Source of the DNA: Butyrivibrio sp. MC2013
GTDB taxonomy: Bacteria; Bacillota; Clostridia; Lachnospirales; Lachnospiraceae
Length of the DNA stretch: 64,000 bases
Reading direction: 5' to 3'
Assembly (NCBI RefSeq): GCF_000424585.1
Contig: NZ_AUKE01000013.1
Span: forward strand, 48,196 to 112,195
Shown: piece after piece, positions 17,875-27,037 of the stretch
How positions within the stretch are numbered: position 1 is the stretch's first letter
Layout of the letters: each line of letters opens with the position of its first letter
Program-made: the position numbers and the translations under genes
The notes under the pieces: generated by a model
Seen by the model: the letters and a program-made list of their open reading frames with translations, nothing else
Told to the model about the DNA's origin: nothing
The model's database searches: none

Positions 17875-19719
17875 TTATTCGTAGAGCCAGCCGTATATAC
17901 GAAGGTCGATGTCATCTAAGGTCTCATCCTCAGAATCCAGTCCGATGGTGATGCGGTCGTTGTTGTCACCTATCTTGATCTCGTACTGGTGGTACTTCTT
18001 TTCGTAGCTGAAGTCGATATTGTTGTTCTTGAGAACTGTATCTACTTCGTCCTTGGTCTGTCCCATTGCCAGTCCGATAGGAAGCTTGAACTCGGGAGCA
18101 GCATAAGAGGAGATGCTCACGGAAGTAACGATTGTGTTCTTGAGAAGGCATGCATTGGTATCAAAGTTGCCTGTGGTCAGGAAGAGTCTCTTCTTGCCTT
18201 TTTCAGCTGTTACCACATAGGATACGCCTGCACCGCAGGTCTCATCCAGTCCGCTTATCTTCCAGCCGTTGTCTGTGAACTCGGTGAGAGGAACGGGAAG
18301 TGTGTATACTGTGCCTTCGATATCGATATTACCTGAGAGCAGGTCGCTGCCCAGTGACTTGGGAGCACTGTAGAGTGAGAGATAATCGGGAGCTTTGTCA
18401 GATACTTCCTCTTCTTCGATCTCGGGCTTGTCTTCTACACGGATGGATACCCAATCCAGCTTCTCGTCATCCTCTGTTTCAAAAGAGAATGCTACGCTGT
18501 TATCTGAATAGCTGTCCTCTGACTCTGTCTCATATCTGTAAGTGTTGCTCAGAGAAGACTCGTTGGAGCTTGTAGGCTCACCCAGAGCTGCTGTGAGCTC
18601 ATCGTATGTAGCTTCGCCCAGTACCAGGTCTCCGTTGTGGAAGGTTACATTGTAGCCCTTGTCAGTCAGGGAATTAGCATACAGAGTGATATCACTTATA
18701 TGGCAATCCTTGAGCTCCTGAGCATTGATGGAGTAGTTAGTAACTGTTACAGAGATATTGGTGTGGATGTCATCCTGGTAGAGCAGGTATATGTACTCTC
18801 TGTCTCCGGAACCCAGCATGATCTCACCATCAGAATCATCTGAGAAGGTAAAGCCCTGATCCAGGAAATCTGTAATCTTGCAGGGAAGCTGATAATCTGT
18901 TCCGTCGATATTGAAAGCAAAGAGGCTTGAAGGATCTACATTTACATTAGATACTACCTTTTCTTCTTCCTTCTCTTCTACAACTTCCTCTTCTTTGGCT
19001 TCAGGAAGCTCTTCCTCTACTTCTTCAACAACTTCTTCAACTTCTTCTTCTTTGGCTTCAGGAAGCTCTTCTTCTACTTCTTCTACAACTTCCTCTTCTT
19101 TGGGCTCTACCTCTTCAACAACCTCTTCCTCTACAGGAGCTTCATCATCCTTTTTGTTAAAGAGAAGCACAGCTGCGATAACGCCTGCGATCAGGATAAG
19201 GCCTGCGATGATAGCTATGATGATGGGAGCCTTGCTCTTCTTGGGAGCTTCGCCGCCTACAACAGGAAGACCTGTCACAGGATCGATGGTTACGCCCTGA
19301 TTCATATTGGGATCAAAAGGTCCGTTCATGGGCTGGCCGTTCATAGGGCCATTCATAGGCTGTCCGTAGGGAGCGCCGCTTATAGGCTGTCCGTTCATAG
19401 GGCCATTCATAGGCTGTCCATAGGGAGCGCCGCTTATGGGCTGGCCGTTCATAGGGCCATTCATGGGCTGTCCATAGGGAGCGCCGCTTATGGGCTGACC
19501 GTTCATGGGCTGGCCGTTCATAGGGCCATTCATAGGCTGGCCATAGGGAGCACCGTTCATAGGACCATTCATAGGCTGACCAAAAGGTGCAGGACCTGTG
19601 GGCTGGCCATTCATAGGGCCGCCTGCAGGCTGATCATTCATGCCCTGGCCGGGATTCTGTCCGGGAGCATTGTCTGCAATAGGCTGACCCGTCATAGGAT
19701 CAAATTTCATCTCACTCAT
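17875..19719 (-). CDS. Repeat-rich single-pass membrane protein of unknown function
   Basis: The product has 614 residues and starts after GGAGGAATT. Residues 1-160 are Pro/Gly/Asn/Met rich with an 18-residue unit (GQPMNGPMNGQPISGAPY) repeated about three times plus partial copies. A membrane segment lies at about 165-186 (APIIIAIIAGLILIAGVIAA). A Glu/Val-rich stretch follows, with VEEVEEELPEAKEEEV twice. The outer part has two similar domains, opening FNIDGTDYQLPCKITDFLDQG and IDIEGTVYTLPVPLTEFTDNG, so it arose by internal duplication. Without a cleavable signal, the Pro-rich arm is probably cytoplasmic and the duplicated domains outside. Function is unknown. A cre-like site lies 78 bases upstream. 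Confidence 0.8.
   Translation of the reverse strand: MSEMKFDPMTGQPIADNAPGQNPGQGMNDQPAGGPMNGQPTGPAPFGQPMNGPMNGAPYGQPMNGPMNGQPMNGQPISGAPYGQPMNGPMNGQPISGAPYGQPMNGPMNGQPISGAPYGQPMNGPMNGQPMNGPFDPNMNQGVTIDPVTGLPVVGGEAPKKSKAPIIIAIIAGLILIAGVIAAVLLFNKKDDEAPVEEEVVEEVEPKEEEVVEEVEEELPEAKEEEVEEVVEEVEEELPEAKEEEVVEEKEEEKVVSNVNVDPSSLFAFNIDGTDYQLPCKITDFLDQGFTFSDDSDGEIMLGSGDREYIYLLYQDDIHTNISVTVTNYSINAQELKDCHISDITLYANSLTDKGYNVTFHNGDLVLGEATYDELTAALGEPTSSNESSLSNTYRYETESEDSYSDNSVAFSFETEDDEKLDWVSIRVEDKPEIEEEEVSDKAPDYLSLYSAPKSLGSDLLSGNIDIEGTVYTLPVPLTEFTDNGWKISGLDETCGAGVSYVVTAEKGKKRLFLTTGNFDTNACLLKNTIVTSVSISSYAAPEFKLPIGLAMGQTKDEVDTVLKNNNIDFSYEKKYHQYEIKIGDNNDRITIGLDSEDETLDDIDLRIYGWLYE
19329..19580. repeat. Tandem coding repeat in the Pro/Gly/Asn-rich arm
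   Basis: A unit of about 54 bases coding for GQPMNGPMNGQPISGAPY recurs with near-perfect DNA identity. Such repeats readily change copy number by slippage or recombination. Confidence 0.75.
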
Positions 19720-20022
19720 AATTCCTCCAAATGTTTCTTCTTAATAAACGTTTTTTTCGCAAAAGCATCACCCATTATAAAGTATTGCATGTCTAAATGC
19801 AAACGTTTTCTAATGGGATTAGGAAGCTATAATACCGCAAAAACGGCGTAAATAAAGGGGCTCGGTATATGACCCGAACGCAATGGTTAAAATACTTGTA
19901 TCGTAATAGCGACAGAAGACAAACGTAGTTTTAAGACTTTACTAAACTATCGCGGGAAAGTGTAGTATAATAATCTGGATACTTGTATAGGCAAAAAAAA
20001 CAAACTAATAGGGGAGGGAACT
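19720..20022. other. Divergent intergenic region before putP
   Basis: No gene is seen. It holds a catabolite-response-like site (19797-19811) and a TATAAT at 19966-19971 as a possible -10 box for putP, with only a poor -35 match (TAAACT) 17 bases upstream. Confidence 0.4.
19797..19811. promoter_or_regulatory. cre-like site (CcpA)
   Basis: ATGCAAACGTTTTCT fits every defined position of the cre consensus WTGNAANCGNWNNCW. It lies between the divergent repeat-protein gene (78 bases upstream of its start) and putP (212 bases away). Binding by CcpA is inferred. Confidence 0.45.
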
Positions 20023-21576
20023 ATGACAACAGCACACATTGGAATCATCATAGCAGTTATTGTATACCTGGCTATGATGCTGGTGGTTGGATTCAGAGCA
20101 TCCAAGAACACCAATGACGTATCGGACTTTTATCTTGGAGGCAGGAAGCTGGGACCTTTCGTAACTGCCATGAGTGCAGAGGCCTCCGACATGAGCTCAT
20201 ATCTGCTCATGGGCGTACCGGGCCTTGCTTATTTCTCAGGTATAGCAGATGCAGGATGGACTGCAGTAGGCCTCATCGTAGGTACATATCTTAACTGGCT
20301 CTTCACAGCCAAGAGGCTGAGAAATTATACAGCCGAGCTTGACGCCATCACTATTCCCGATTATTTCAAGAACAGATTTAATGACAAGAAGAACGTGACG
20401 CTCCTTATTGGTGCCGCAGCTATCATCATCTTCTTCGTACCTTATACTGCATCGGGCTTTTCCGCTTGCGGCAAGCTCTTTGAATCACTCTTTGGAGTGC
20501 AGTATCAGCTGGCTATGATCGCATCCGCAGTCATCATAGTAGGCTATACTTCTACAGGCGGATTCCTTGCTGCATCCAAGACTGACTTTATTCAGTCTAT
20601 CATCATGAGTATCGCACTTGTGGGCGTGCTCTTCTATGGCATAAAGAGCGCCGGCGGCATGGGCGCAGTGATTGAGAATGCCAAGGCACTTCCCGGATAC
20701 CTGAGCATCAATCATACATATGACAATGCAGCAAATGCAGCAAATCCTTATGGTATCTTCAACAAGATCACCATGTTCTGCTGGGGCCTTGGATACTTTG
20801 GTATGCCTCATATCCTTCTGAGATTCATGGCTATCGAGAATCCTGAGAAATTAAAGCTCTCCAGAAGGATCGCTTCAGTGTGGTGTCTGATCTCACTGGG
20901 CATCGCGGTATTCCTGGGCGTAGTCGGCAGAGCAATGACAGTATCAGGCAGCCTTGACAGCCTCATCGACGCAGCTAATCCTACAAGCTCTTCCAAGGCA
21001 GAGACCCTGATAGTACGACTGGCAGATATGATCAGCCAGAACGGCCTCATCTTTGCTATCATGGCAGGCTTTATCATCGCAGGTATCCTGGCATCCACCA
21101 TGTCCACTGCAGATTCGCAGCTTATCGCAGCATCCTCAGCTGTATCAGAGAATATCATCCAGGACGTATTTGGCGTGAAGCTCACAGAGGCAGCGGCCAT
21201 GCTCACAGCCAGGATGACACTCCTTGCAGTAGCAGTTGTAGGTGTGATCATTGCATGGGATCCTTCAAGCTCCGTATTTGGCATCGTATCCTTTGCATGG
21301 GCAGGCTTTGGTGCAGTATTTGGACCCGTCACACTCATGTCTCTCTTCTGGAAGAGAGTCAATATCTATGGCGCAGCAGCAGGTATGATCAGCGGCGGCG
21401 CAGTAGTATTTATCTGGAAATATCTGGTAAGACCCATGGGCGGTATCTGGGACCTGTATGAACTGGCTCCCGCTTTTCTGGTGTCCATCATCGTGATCCT
21501 TGTTGTCAGCCTGCTGACACCTGCTCCGCCCGCGGAGATCACAGATACCTTTGACAAGGTAGTAGAGAAGTCCTGA
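20023..21576 (+). CDS. putP: Sodium/proline symporter
   Basis: This 517-residue protein of the solute:sodium symporter family has about 12-13 membrane segments. DVSDFYLGGRKLGPFVTAMS, ASDMSSYLLMGVPG (sodium and proline sites) and AILASTMSTADSQLIAASS are close to the PutP type rather than pantothenate or glucose carriers. It would take up proline with sodium for osmotic or nitrogen needs. GGGGAGGG precedes the ATG. It is monocistronic, with a hairpin 24 bases after the stop. Distinguishing proline from other small solutes rests on overall similarity, so substrate confidence is moderate to good. Confidence 0.9.
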   Translation: MTTAHIGIIIAVIVYLAMMLVVGFRASKNTNDVSDFYLGGRKLGPFVTAMSAEASDMSSYLLMGVPGLAYFSGIADAGWTAVGLIVGTYLNWLFTAKRLRNYTAELDAITIPDYFKNRFNDKKNVTLLIGAAAIIIFFVPYTASGFSACGKLFESLFGVQYQLAMIASAVIIVGYTSTGGFLAASKTDFIQSIIMSIALVGVLFYGIKSAGGMGAVIENAKALPGYLSINHTYDNAANAANPYGIFNKITMFCWGLGYFGMPHILLRFMAIENPEKLKLSRRIASVWCLISLGIAVFLGVVGRAMTVSGSLDSLIDAANPTSSSKAETLIVRLADMISQNGLIFAIMAGFIIAGILASTMSTADSQLIAASSAVSENIIQDVFGVKLTEAAAMLTARMTLLAVAVVGVIIAWDPSSSVFGIVSFAWAGFGAVFGPVTLMSLFWKRVNIYGAAAGMISGGAVVFIWKYLVRPMGGIWDLYELAPAFLVSIIVILVVSLLTPAPPAEITDTFDKVVEKS

Positions 21577-21598
21577 GTAAAAAGTACATGGAACAAAA

Positions 21599-21636
21599 AG
21601 ATTCCCGTCAGATGCATATGCATCCGGCGGGAATCT
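21599..21636. terminator. Bidirectional terminator, putP / rubrerythrin
   Basis: A long stem (AGATTCCCG ... CGGGAATCT) with an inner GATGCATATGCATC palindrome lies between convergent genes. On the minus strand it ends in TTTTTGTT, serving rubrerythrin; on the plus strand only GTTATT follows. Confidence 0.75.
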
Positions 21637-21715
21637 GTTATTATGCTCATATGATAGGTTTAATGCTTGTCCTGATGGGGCATGTAATATGAATCCATGC
21701 GTATCAGCAGCAGGA

Positions 21716-22258
21716 TCAATAATTCTCAGCGTTTACTTCGAAGTAGCTCTGAGGATGTGCACATACAGGGCAAACCTCGGGAGCCTTGGTGCCTACTACG
21801 ATGTGACCACAGTTGCGGCACTCCCATACCTTAACTTCGCTCTTAGCGAATACTTCCTGAGCTTCTACATTGTGAAGCAGAGCTCTGTAACGCTCTTCGT
21901 GATGCTTCTCGATCTGACCTACCATACGGAACTTTGCAGCCAGAGCCTTGAAGCCTTCTTCTTCAGCAGTCTTTGCAAAGTCTTCGTACATATCTGTCCA
22001 CTCGTAGTTCTCGCCGTCAGCAGCTGCAGCCAGATTCTCAGCTGTATCGCCGATGCCGCCCAGTTCCTTGAACCACATCTTAGCGTGCTCTTTTTCATTA
22101 TCAGCTGTCTTGAGGAAGAGAGCTGCGATCTGCTCGTATCCTTCCTTCTTTGCCTTGGAAGCAAAGTATGTGTATTTATTTCTTGCCTGTGACTCACCTG
22201 CAAACGCAGCCTGCAGGTTCTTCTCTGTTTGTGTGCCGGCGTACTTGTTCTCTGCCAT
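21716..22258 (-). CDS. Rubrerythrin, peroxide reductase
   Basis: This 180-residue cytoplasmic diiron protein reduces hydrogen peroxide and protects anaerobes from oxygen. The helical ferritin-like domain has [15 protein letters not shown] and [11 protein letters not shown], then [13 protein letters not shown], providing the Glu/His iron ligands. The C-terminal rubredoxin-like domain has ECRNCGH and VCPVCAHP, a CxxC pair each, for one iron. The order (diiron first, rubredoxin last) is that of classical rubrerythrin. AAGGAGG lies before the ATG. A promoter-like TAGAAT lies upstream on the minus strand with TTGTGC 18 bases before it. It is a single gene. Confidence 0.95.
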   Translation of the reverse strand: MAENKYAGTQTEKNLQAAFAGESQARNKYTYFASKAKKEGYEQIAALFLKTADNEKEHAKMWFKELGGIGDTAENLAAAADGENYEWTDMYEDFAKTAEEEGFKALAAKFRMVGQIEKHHEERYRALLHNVEAQEVFAKSEVKVWECRNCGHIVVGTKAPEVCPVCAHPQSYFEVNAENY

Positions 22259-22376
22259 GGTATTCCTCCTTCAAAATCCCTCAAAATGTTGATAAATGTT
22301 ACCAATAACACATTTATTCTACCATAGCAGACATTTATAGCACAATTGATTTATTCGCTGTTATCAAAAGGGAAAT

Positions 22377-22412
22377 AAGCCGCATCAGAAGTTTTATCCT
22401 CTGATACGGCTT
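22377..22412 (-). terminator. exoA terminator
   Basis: AAGCCG(T/C)ATCAGA arms pair around a ten-base loop 28 bases after the exonuclease stop on the minus strand, followed by a T-rich stretch. Confidence 0.65.
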
Positions 22413-22439
22413 ATGTGAATACCTGTGTTATGGATTATC

Positions 22440-23267
22440 TTATAAATTAATATCAAGGAGTATAGGAGCGTGGTCTGCACGTTCCCCTGAATCTATCATC
22501 TCTGAGGCGACCACCTTGTCCATGATCCTGTCACTTACCAGGAAATAGTCTATGCGCCAGCCTGAGTTATTGGCCTTGCTGGTGGTGATCCTTTGTGACC
22601 ACCAGGAATATGCCCCTGTGAGACCCTCATGGAGCTCTCTGAAGGAATCCTTAAAGCCTCTGGAAAGAAGAGCGCTAAAGCCCTGTCTCTCTTCATCGGT
22701 AAAGCCTGCGCTGTTGTGATTGGAATCTGGATTGGCCAGGTCTATCTCTGTGTGGGCTACGTTGTAGTCGCCGCAGGCGATGACAGGCTTGTCCTTGTCA
22801 AGAGAAGCGAGATAATCAGCGTATTTCCTGTCCCATATCTGGCGCTCGCCAAGGCGCTTTAATCCGTCGCCTGCATTGGGAGTGTAGACCAGGTTCAGGT
22901 AGAAGGAGTCTGTTTCCAGGGTGATCATCCTGCCTTCATTGTCCATGGTGTCCGGCGCTCCTATGGCAGGATGCTTGGCAGTTACCTTCATGCCCTTTTT
23001 GTAGAGGACCATGGTACCTGCATAGCCCTTCCTTGCGGGAGGCACTGAGCTTACATAGTCCAGCTCGTAGTCCCTGAATATATCAAAGAGTGCTTCCTCC
23101 TGCTTTTTGTTCATACCCTTTGCGGGAAGCTTGGTCTCCTGCAAAGCCAGGATGTCAGGTGACATGTCAGCTATCTTTTTCAGGACCTGCCTGCTGAGCA
23201 GGGCTCTTGCGCTCTCGCTTGTAAGTGCTGCATTTAGTGAATCGATATTCCAGGATATCAGTCGCAT
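22440..23267 (-). CDS. exoA: Exodeoxyribonuclease III (AP endonuclease)
   Basis: This 275-residue enzyme cuts DNA at abasic sites and trims 3' ends in base-excision repair. It shows the family blocks LISWNIDSLNA (metal-binding Asn), LALQETKL (catalytic Glu), GYAGTMVLYKK, VYTPNAGDGLKRL, ACGDYNVAHTEIDL (catalytic Asp/Asn) and GWRIDYFLVS, ending with ERADHAPI (catalytic Asp-His). All expected catalytic residues are present and the length is normal. It starts 48 bases after dnaE on the same strand, so it may be read through from dnaE. It ends at its own terminator. Confidence 0.95.
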   Translation of the reverse strand: MRLISWNIDSLNAALTSESARALLSRQVLKKIADMSPDILALQETKLPAKGMNKKQEEALFDIFRDYELDYVSSVPPARKGYAGTMVLYKKGMKVTAKHPAIGAPDTMDNEGRMITLETDSFYLNLVYTPNAGDGLKRLGERQIWDRKYADYLASLDKDKPVIACGDYNVAHTEIDLANPDSNHNSAGFTDEERQGFSALLSRGFKDSFRELHEGLTGAYSWWSQRITTSKANNSGWRIDYFLVSDRIMDKVVASEMIDSGERADHAPILLDINL

Positions 23268-23315
23268 CTTCTTATAGCCTTTCTTATTATTTCCTTTATT
23301 ATTCTGCTTGTCTTA

Positions 23316-26300
23316 TCAGCTTGTACGGACGTTGTTTTCACCAAAGAGTCCCCGGAGCTTGTCCAGCATCTCTCTGGAAGCGTTGATCCTCATATTCGGA
23401 GGATACTTTTTCATCTGCTTTGTATCTTCCAGATAAGCTACCACGGAGTCCTTGCCCCCGTGACCCTCCATAGCCTTAAGGAGAGTTTCTTCTTCCTTTT
23501 CAAAAATGCGCCTGTCTTTGAAGCGCACCCATACGGTAATGGGTATCTCTTCAAAGGTCTGCACCTTGTCCGCTATGAGCTTGGAATCCCGCTCCTCTTC
23601 TTCGGAGACGTGGCCTTCTATGAAGACCTTGCTGTCCACTCTCAGGCGGCTGTAGGTCTTTTCGTAGGTCTTGGGAAAAACTATCACTTCCAGGCTCCCT
23701 GCCATATCCTCCAGAGTACAGAAGGCCATCATCTGGTTATTCTTGGTGTATTTGGTGGTAACAGCTGTAATGATACCGCCGACTGTTACCTGCTGCTTGT
23801 CAGCAAGGCCCCCATCCTTTCTCTCTTCGTCGTAGACAAAGTCAGAGCTCAGGGCGCTGCAATGCTTCTTTAGAAGGGCTGCATAGGGCTCAAGGGGATG
23901 ACCGCTTATATAAAAGCCCAGCACCTCTTTTTCAAAGGCCAGGAGCATGTCTGTATCAAACTCGCCGATATTGGGCAGAGGTATCTCAAACTGGCTCCTC
24001 TCCTGAGGCGCCATCAGGTCCATCAGGGTCATCTGCCCGGTAAAAGAATTCTTGTTCTTGTGCCTGGCATCCATGATCTCCTGGTAGATGTTCATGTACT
24101 GCTTTCTGGTGCCGCCCAGGCAGTCCAGGGCTCCTGACTTGATCAGCACTTCCACTGCCTTCTTGGTCAGATCCCTGTCACCGGATAGTCTGGAGAGGAA
24201 ATCGCCAAGGCTCCTGAAGCTTCCGTTGAGCATTCTTTCCTTTAAGATAGCATCAATGGCGGTAGGTCCCAGGGACTTGATAGCTGAGAGGGCGTAGGAG
24301 ATAGCCTTTATCTCTTTGCCGTCTTTTACTACAGTGCGCACAGAGAAGCCTGCATCGCAGGTATTCACATCAGGAGGCAGTATCTCTATGCCCATGAAGT
24401 GGCAGACAGAGATATACCAGGATACCTTGGCGGGAGTATCTATGACAGAGGTCATGAGCGATGCCATGTATTCTACAGGATAGTAGTGCCTAAGATACGC
24501 CGTCTGGATGGCTACCACTGCATAGCAGGCTGCATGGGACTTGTTAAAAGCATAATTGGCAAAGTCCATCATGGAGTCGTAGATCTTATTGGCCGTGGCT
24601 TCGTCTATGCCGTGAGAGATGCAGCCTGATACATTCTCTTCTTCATTGCCGTATACAAAGTTGCGCCTCTCTACTTCCATGACTGCGTGCTTCTTTTTAC
24701 TCATGGCGCGGCGCACCAGATCCGCTCTGCCCAGGGTATAGCCGCCCAGCTGCTGCACTATCTGCATTACCTGCTCCTGATATACTATGCAGCCGTAGGT
24801 GGAGCGCAGTATGGGCTCTAACAGGGGCGTATCGTAGCTGATGCCGCTGGGATCGTTCTTGCCCGCGATATATTTGGGTATAAAGTCCATGGGGCCCGGT
24901 CTGAAGAGGGATACGCCTGCTATGACATCTTCAAGGCTCTTTGGTCCCAGCTCCTTCATAAAGGCCTGCATTCCTGCGGATTCCAGCTGGAAGACGCCTT
25001 CGGAGTGGCCGGTGGAGATAGACTTTAGTACTTCGGGATCGTTGTAATCTATATTGTCGATGTCCAGGTAATTGCTGTCACCGGGGATGGCTCTGTTTGC
25101 TGCGTTCACAGCGTCCACGGCGTCCTTGATGACAGTCAGGGTCCTAAGGCCTAGAAAGTCCATTTTGAGCAGGCCCAGCTCTTCGATGGTAGTCATGGGG
25201 AACTGGGTAGTGATAGGCCCGTCCGAGGATCTGGACAGAGGCAGCAGGTCTTCTGCAGGCGCAGAGCATATCACTACTCCTGCTGCATGCATTGAGGTGT
25301 GCCTTGGCAGGCCCTCCAGCTTTCTGCACATATCAATAAGGAGAGTAGCCTTGTCATTTTCCTCATATTCTTTTCTAAGGTCGGGACTGATCTCCAGTGC
25401 TCTGTCCAGGGTCATCTTCAGATCATTTGGAACCATCTTGGAGAGAGTATTGGCATAGTTGTAAGGTATATCCATGGCCCTGGCCACATCCTTGATGACA
25501 GCCTTGGCAGCCATGGTACCAAAGGTGATGATCTGCACCACCTTGTCCTTGCCGTATTTCTCGGTCACATGATCTATGACCTCCTGGCGACGGGTGTATT
25601 CAAAGTCCACGTCTATATCAGGCATGCTGACACGTTCAGGATTCAGGAACCTTTCGAACAGAAGGTCGTATTTAATAGGATCTATGTTGGTGATGTGCAT
25701 GCAATAGGACACAATGGAGCCTGCGGCAGAGCCACGCCCCGGTCCCACGGCTATGCCATGCTCTCTGGACCAGTTGATATAGTCCCATACTATAAGGAAG
25801 TAGTCCACGTAGCCCATGCGCTTTATGATGCCCAGCTCGTAGTCCAGCCTCTTTTTAAGCGCTTCGTCCCCATCAGGATATCGTTCTTTAAAGCCGTCCT
25901 CGCATAGCTTTTGCAGATATGTCCAGGAATCATAGCCTAGAGGCACATCAAAGCGTGGGAGCTTGGTCACTCCAAACTCTATCTCCACATTGCACCTGTC
26001 AGCTATGATCATGCTGTTCTCAATAGCTTCCCTTGCATAGGGAAAAAGAGCTCTCATCTCTTCTTCACTCTTTACATAATATGAAGGCTTGCCCTCCATA
26101 TGCATCCTGTCTGTATCAGAGACCTTCCTCTGAGTTTGGATGCACAGGAGCAGGTCCTGGGCCTTCCAGTCTTCCTGCCTGGTATAGTGGCAGTCGTTGG
26201 TAGCCACAAGTGCTATGTCCAGCTCCTTGGACAGTCTCAGGAGCCCTGCGTTCACATCTGCTTCCTGGCCTATGCCGTGGTCCTGGAGCTCCAAAAAGAA

Positions 26301-26807
26301 ATTGCCGTGGCCAAAGATATTGTCGTATCTCAGGGCAGCTTTTCTTGCTCTGTCGTAATCCTTCATGGCAAGAGCCCTTGGTATCTCACCTGCCAGGCAG
26401 GCAGAGAGGCAGATCAGGCCCTCGTGGTACTTCTCAAGGAGCTCCATATCTACTCTGGGCTTGTAATAATAGCCTTCGGTAAAAGCTCTGCTGACTATAT
26501 GGGTAAGGTTGCTGTAGCCTGTATTATTCTCAGCCAGGAGTATCAGGTGGTAATATTTCTCATCTGCGGGAGCACTCTTATCAAAGCGAGAGGACGGCGC
26601 CACATAGACTTCACAGCCGAGAATGGGCTTGATGCCATTTGCTCGGGCTTCCTTGTAGAAATCTATGACACCATACATAACGCCGTGATCCGTAATGGCT
26701 CCGGCGCTCATTCCCAGCTCTTTGAGTCTGGCTACATAATCTTTGATCTTATTGGAACCGTCCAAGAGAGAATATTCGGTATGGACGTGCAAGTGCGTAA
26801 ATCCCAT
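23316..26807 (-). CDS. dnaE: DNA polymerase III alpha subunit, DnaE type
   Basis: This 1163-residue polymerase starts at ATG 26807 (MGFTHLHVHTEYSLLDG), with GGGGGA before it; the open frame upstream has no ribosome site. The N-terminal PHP domain has HLHVHTEYS and GAITDHGVMYG. The palm has MPDIDVDF with Asp397, 399 and 401 as metal ligands. GPGRGSAAGSIVSY, helix-hairpin-helix sequences and a C-terminal OB fold (VTVGGIITAVTTKYTKNNQ) follow. It lacks the PolC exonuclease domain, so it is the DnaE replicase of Firmicutes, which extends primers for lagging-strand synthesis with PolC encoded elsewhere. It diverges from pfkA across 230 bases, a neighbour order seen in many clostridia. Confidence 0.96.
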   Translation of the reverse strand: MGFTHLHVHTEYSLLDGSNKIKDYVARLKELGMSAGAITDHGVMYGVIDFYKEARANGIKPILGCEVYVAPSSRFDKSAPADEKYYHLILLAENNTGYSNLTHIVSRAFTEGYYYKPRVDMELLEKYHEGLICLSACLAGEIPRALAMKDYDRARKAALRYDNIFGHGNFFLELQDHGIGQEADVNAGLLRLSKELDIALVATNDCHYTRQEDWKAQDLLLCIQTQRKVSDTDRMHMEGKPSYYVKSEEEMRALFPYAREAIENSMIIADRCNVEIEFGVTKLPRFDVPLGYDSWTYLQKLCEDGFKERYPDGDEALKKRLDYELGIIKRMGYVDYFLIVWDYINWSREHGIAVGPGRGSAAGSIVSYCMHITNIDPIKYDLLFERFLNPERVSMPDIDVDFEYTRRQEVIDHVTEKYGKDKVVQIITFGTMAAKAVIKDVARAMDIPYNYANTLSKMVPNDLKMTLDRALEISPDLRKEYEENDKATLLIDMCRKLEGLPRHTSMHAAGVVICSAPAEDLLPLSRSSDGPITTQFPMTTIEELGLLKMDFLGLRTLTVIKDAVDAVNAANRAIPGDSNYLDIDNIDYNDPEVLKSISTGHSEGVFQLESAGMQAFMKELGPKSLEDVIAGVSLFRPGPMDFIPKYIAGKNDPSGISYDTPLLEPILRSTYGCIVYQEQVMQIVQQLGGYTLGRADLVRRAMSKKKHAVMEVERRNFVYGNEEENVSGCISHGIDEATANKIYDSMMDFANYAFNKSHAACYAVVAIQTAYLRHYYPVEYMASLMTSVIDTPAKVSWYISVCHFMGIEILPPDVNTCDAGFSVRTVVKDGKEIKAISYALSAIKSLGPTAIDAILKERMLNGSFRSLGDFLSRLSGDRDLTKKAVEVLIKSGALDCLGGTRKQYMNIYQEIMDARHKNKNSFTGQMTLMDLMAPQERSQFEIPLPNIGEFDTDMLLAFEKEVLGFYISGHPLEPYAALLKKHCSALSSDFVYDEERKDGGLADKQQVTVGGIITAVTTKYTKNNQMMAFCTLEDMAGSLEVIVFPKTYEKTYSRLRVDSKVFIEGHVSEEEERDSKLIADKVQTFEEIPITVWVRFKDRRIFEKEEETLLKAMEGHGGKDSVVAYLEDTKQMKKYPPNMRINASREMLDKLRGLFGENNVRTS

Positions 26808-27037
26808 TGTCTTTTCCCCCGCTAACAGCTTTATCTTAACATAAATCAAGATAAAAAATACGTATAAAAATAAAGAAGGTCCATTGCACAAGAGATAATC
26901 TTGCGCTAAACTTATATCGTATATGTGAAAAAATGCAATAAAGGGGCATGCTGAGTAAGAGCATTTTTTCTTCGGAGGCCCTGGGCAGATGGTGCTTCCG
27001 AGGGACTACTTAAGCAGCGCAAGAAGGAAGGGAAATC

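Noticed and set aside
18911..19300. Ser/Thr-rich plus-strand open frame of 129 codons
   Set aside because: It is the reverse reading of the Glu/Val-rich repeat in the real minus-strand gene.
26808..26891. 28-codon extension before DnaE
   Set aside because: Hydrophobic junk with no ribosome site; the PHP domain always begins with the MGFTHLHVHTEYS-type start.
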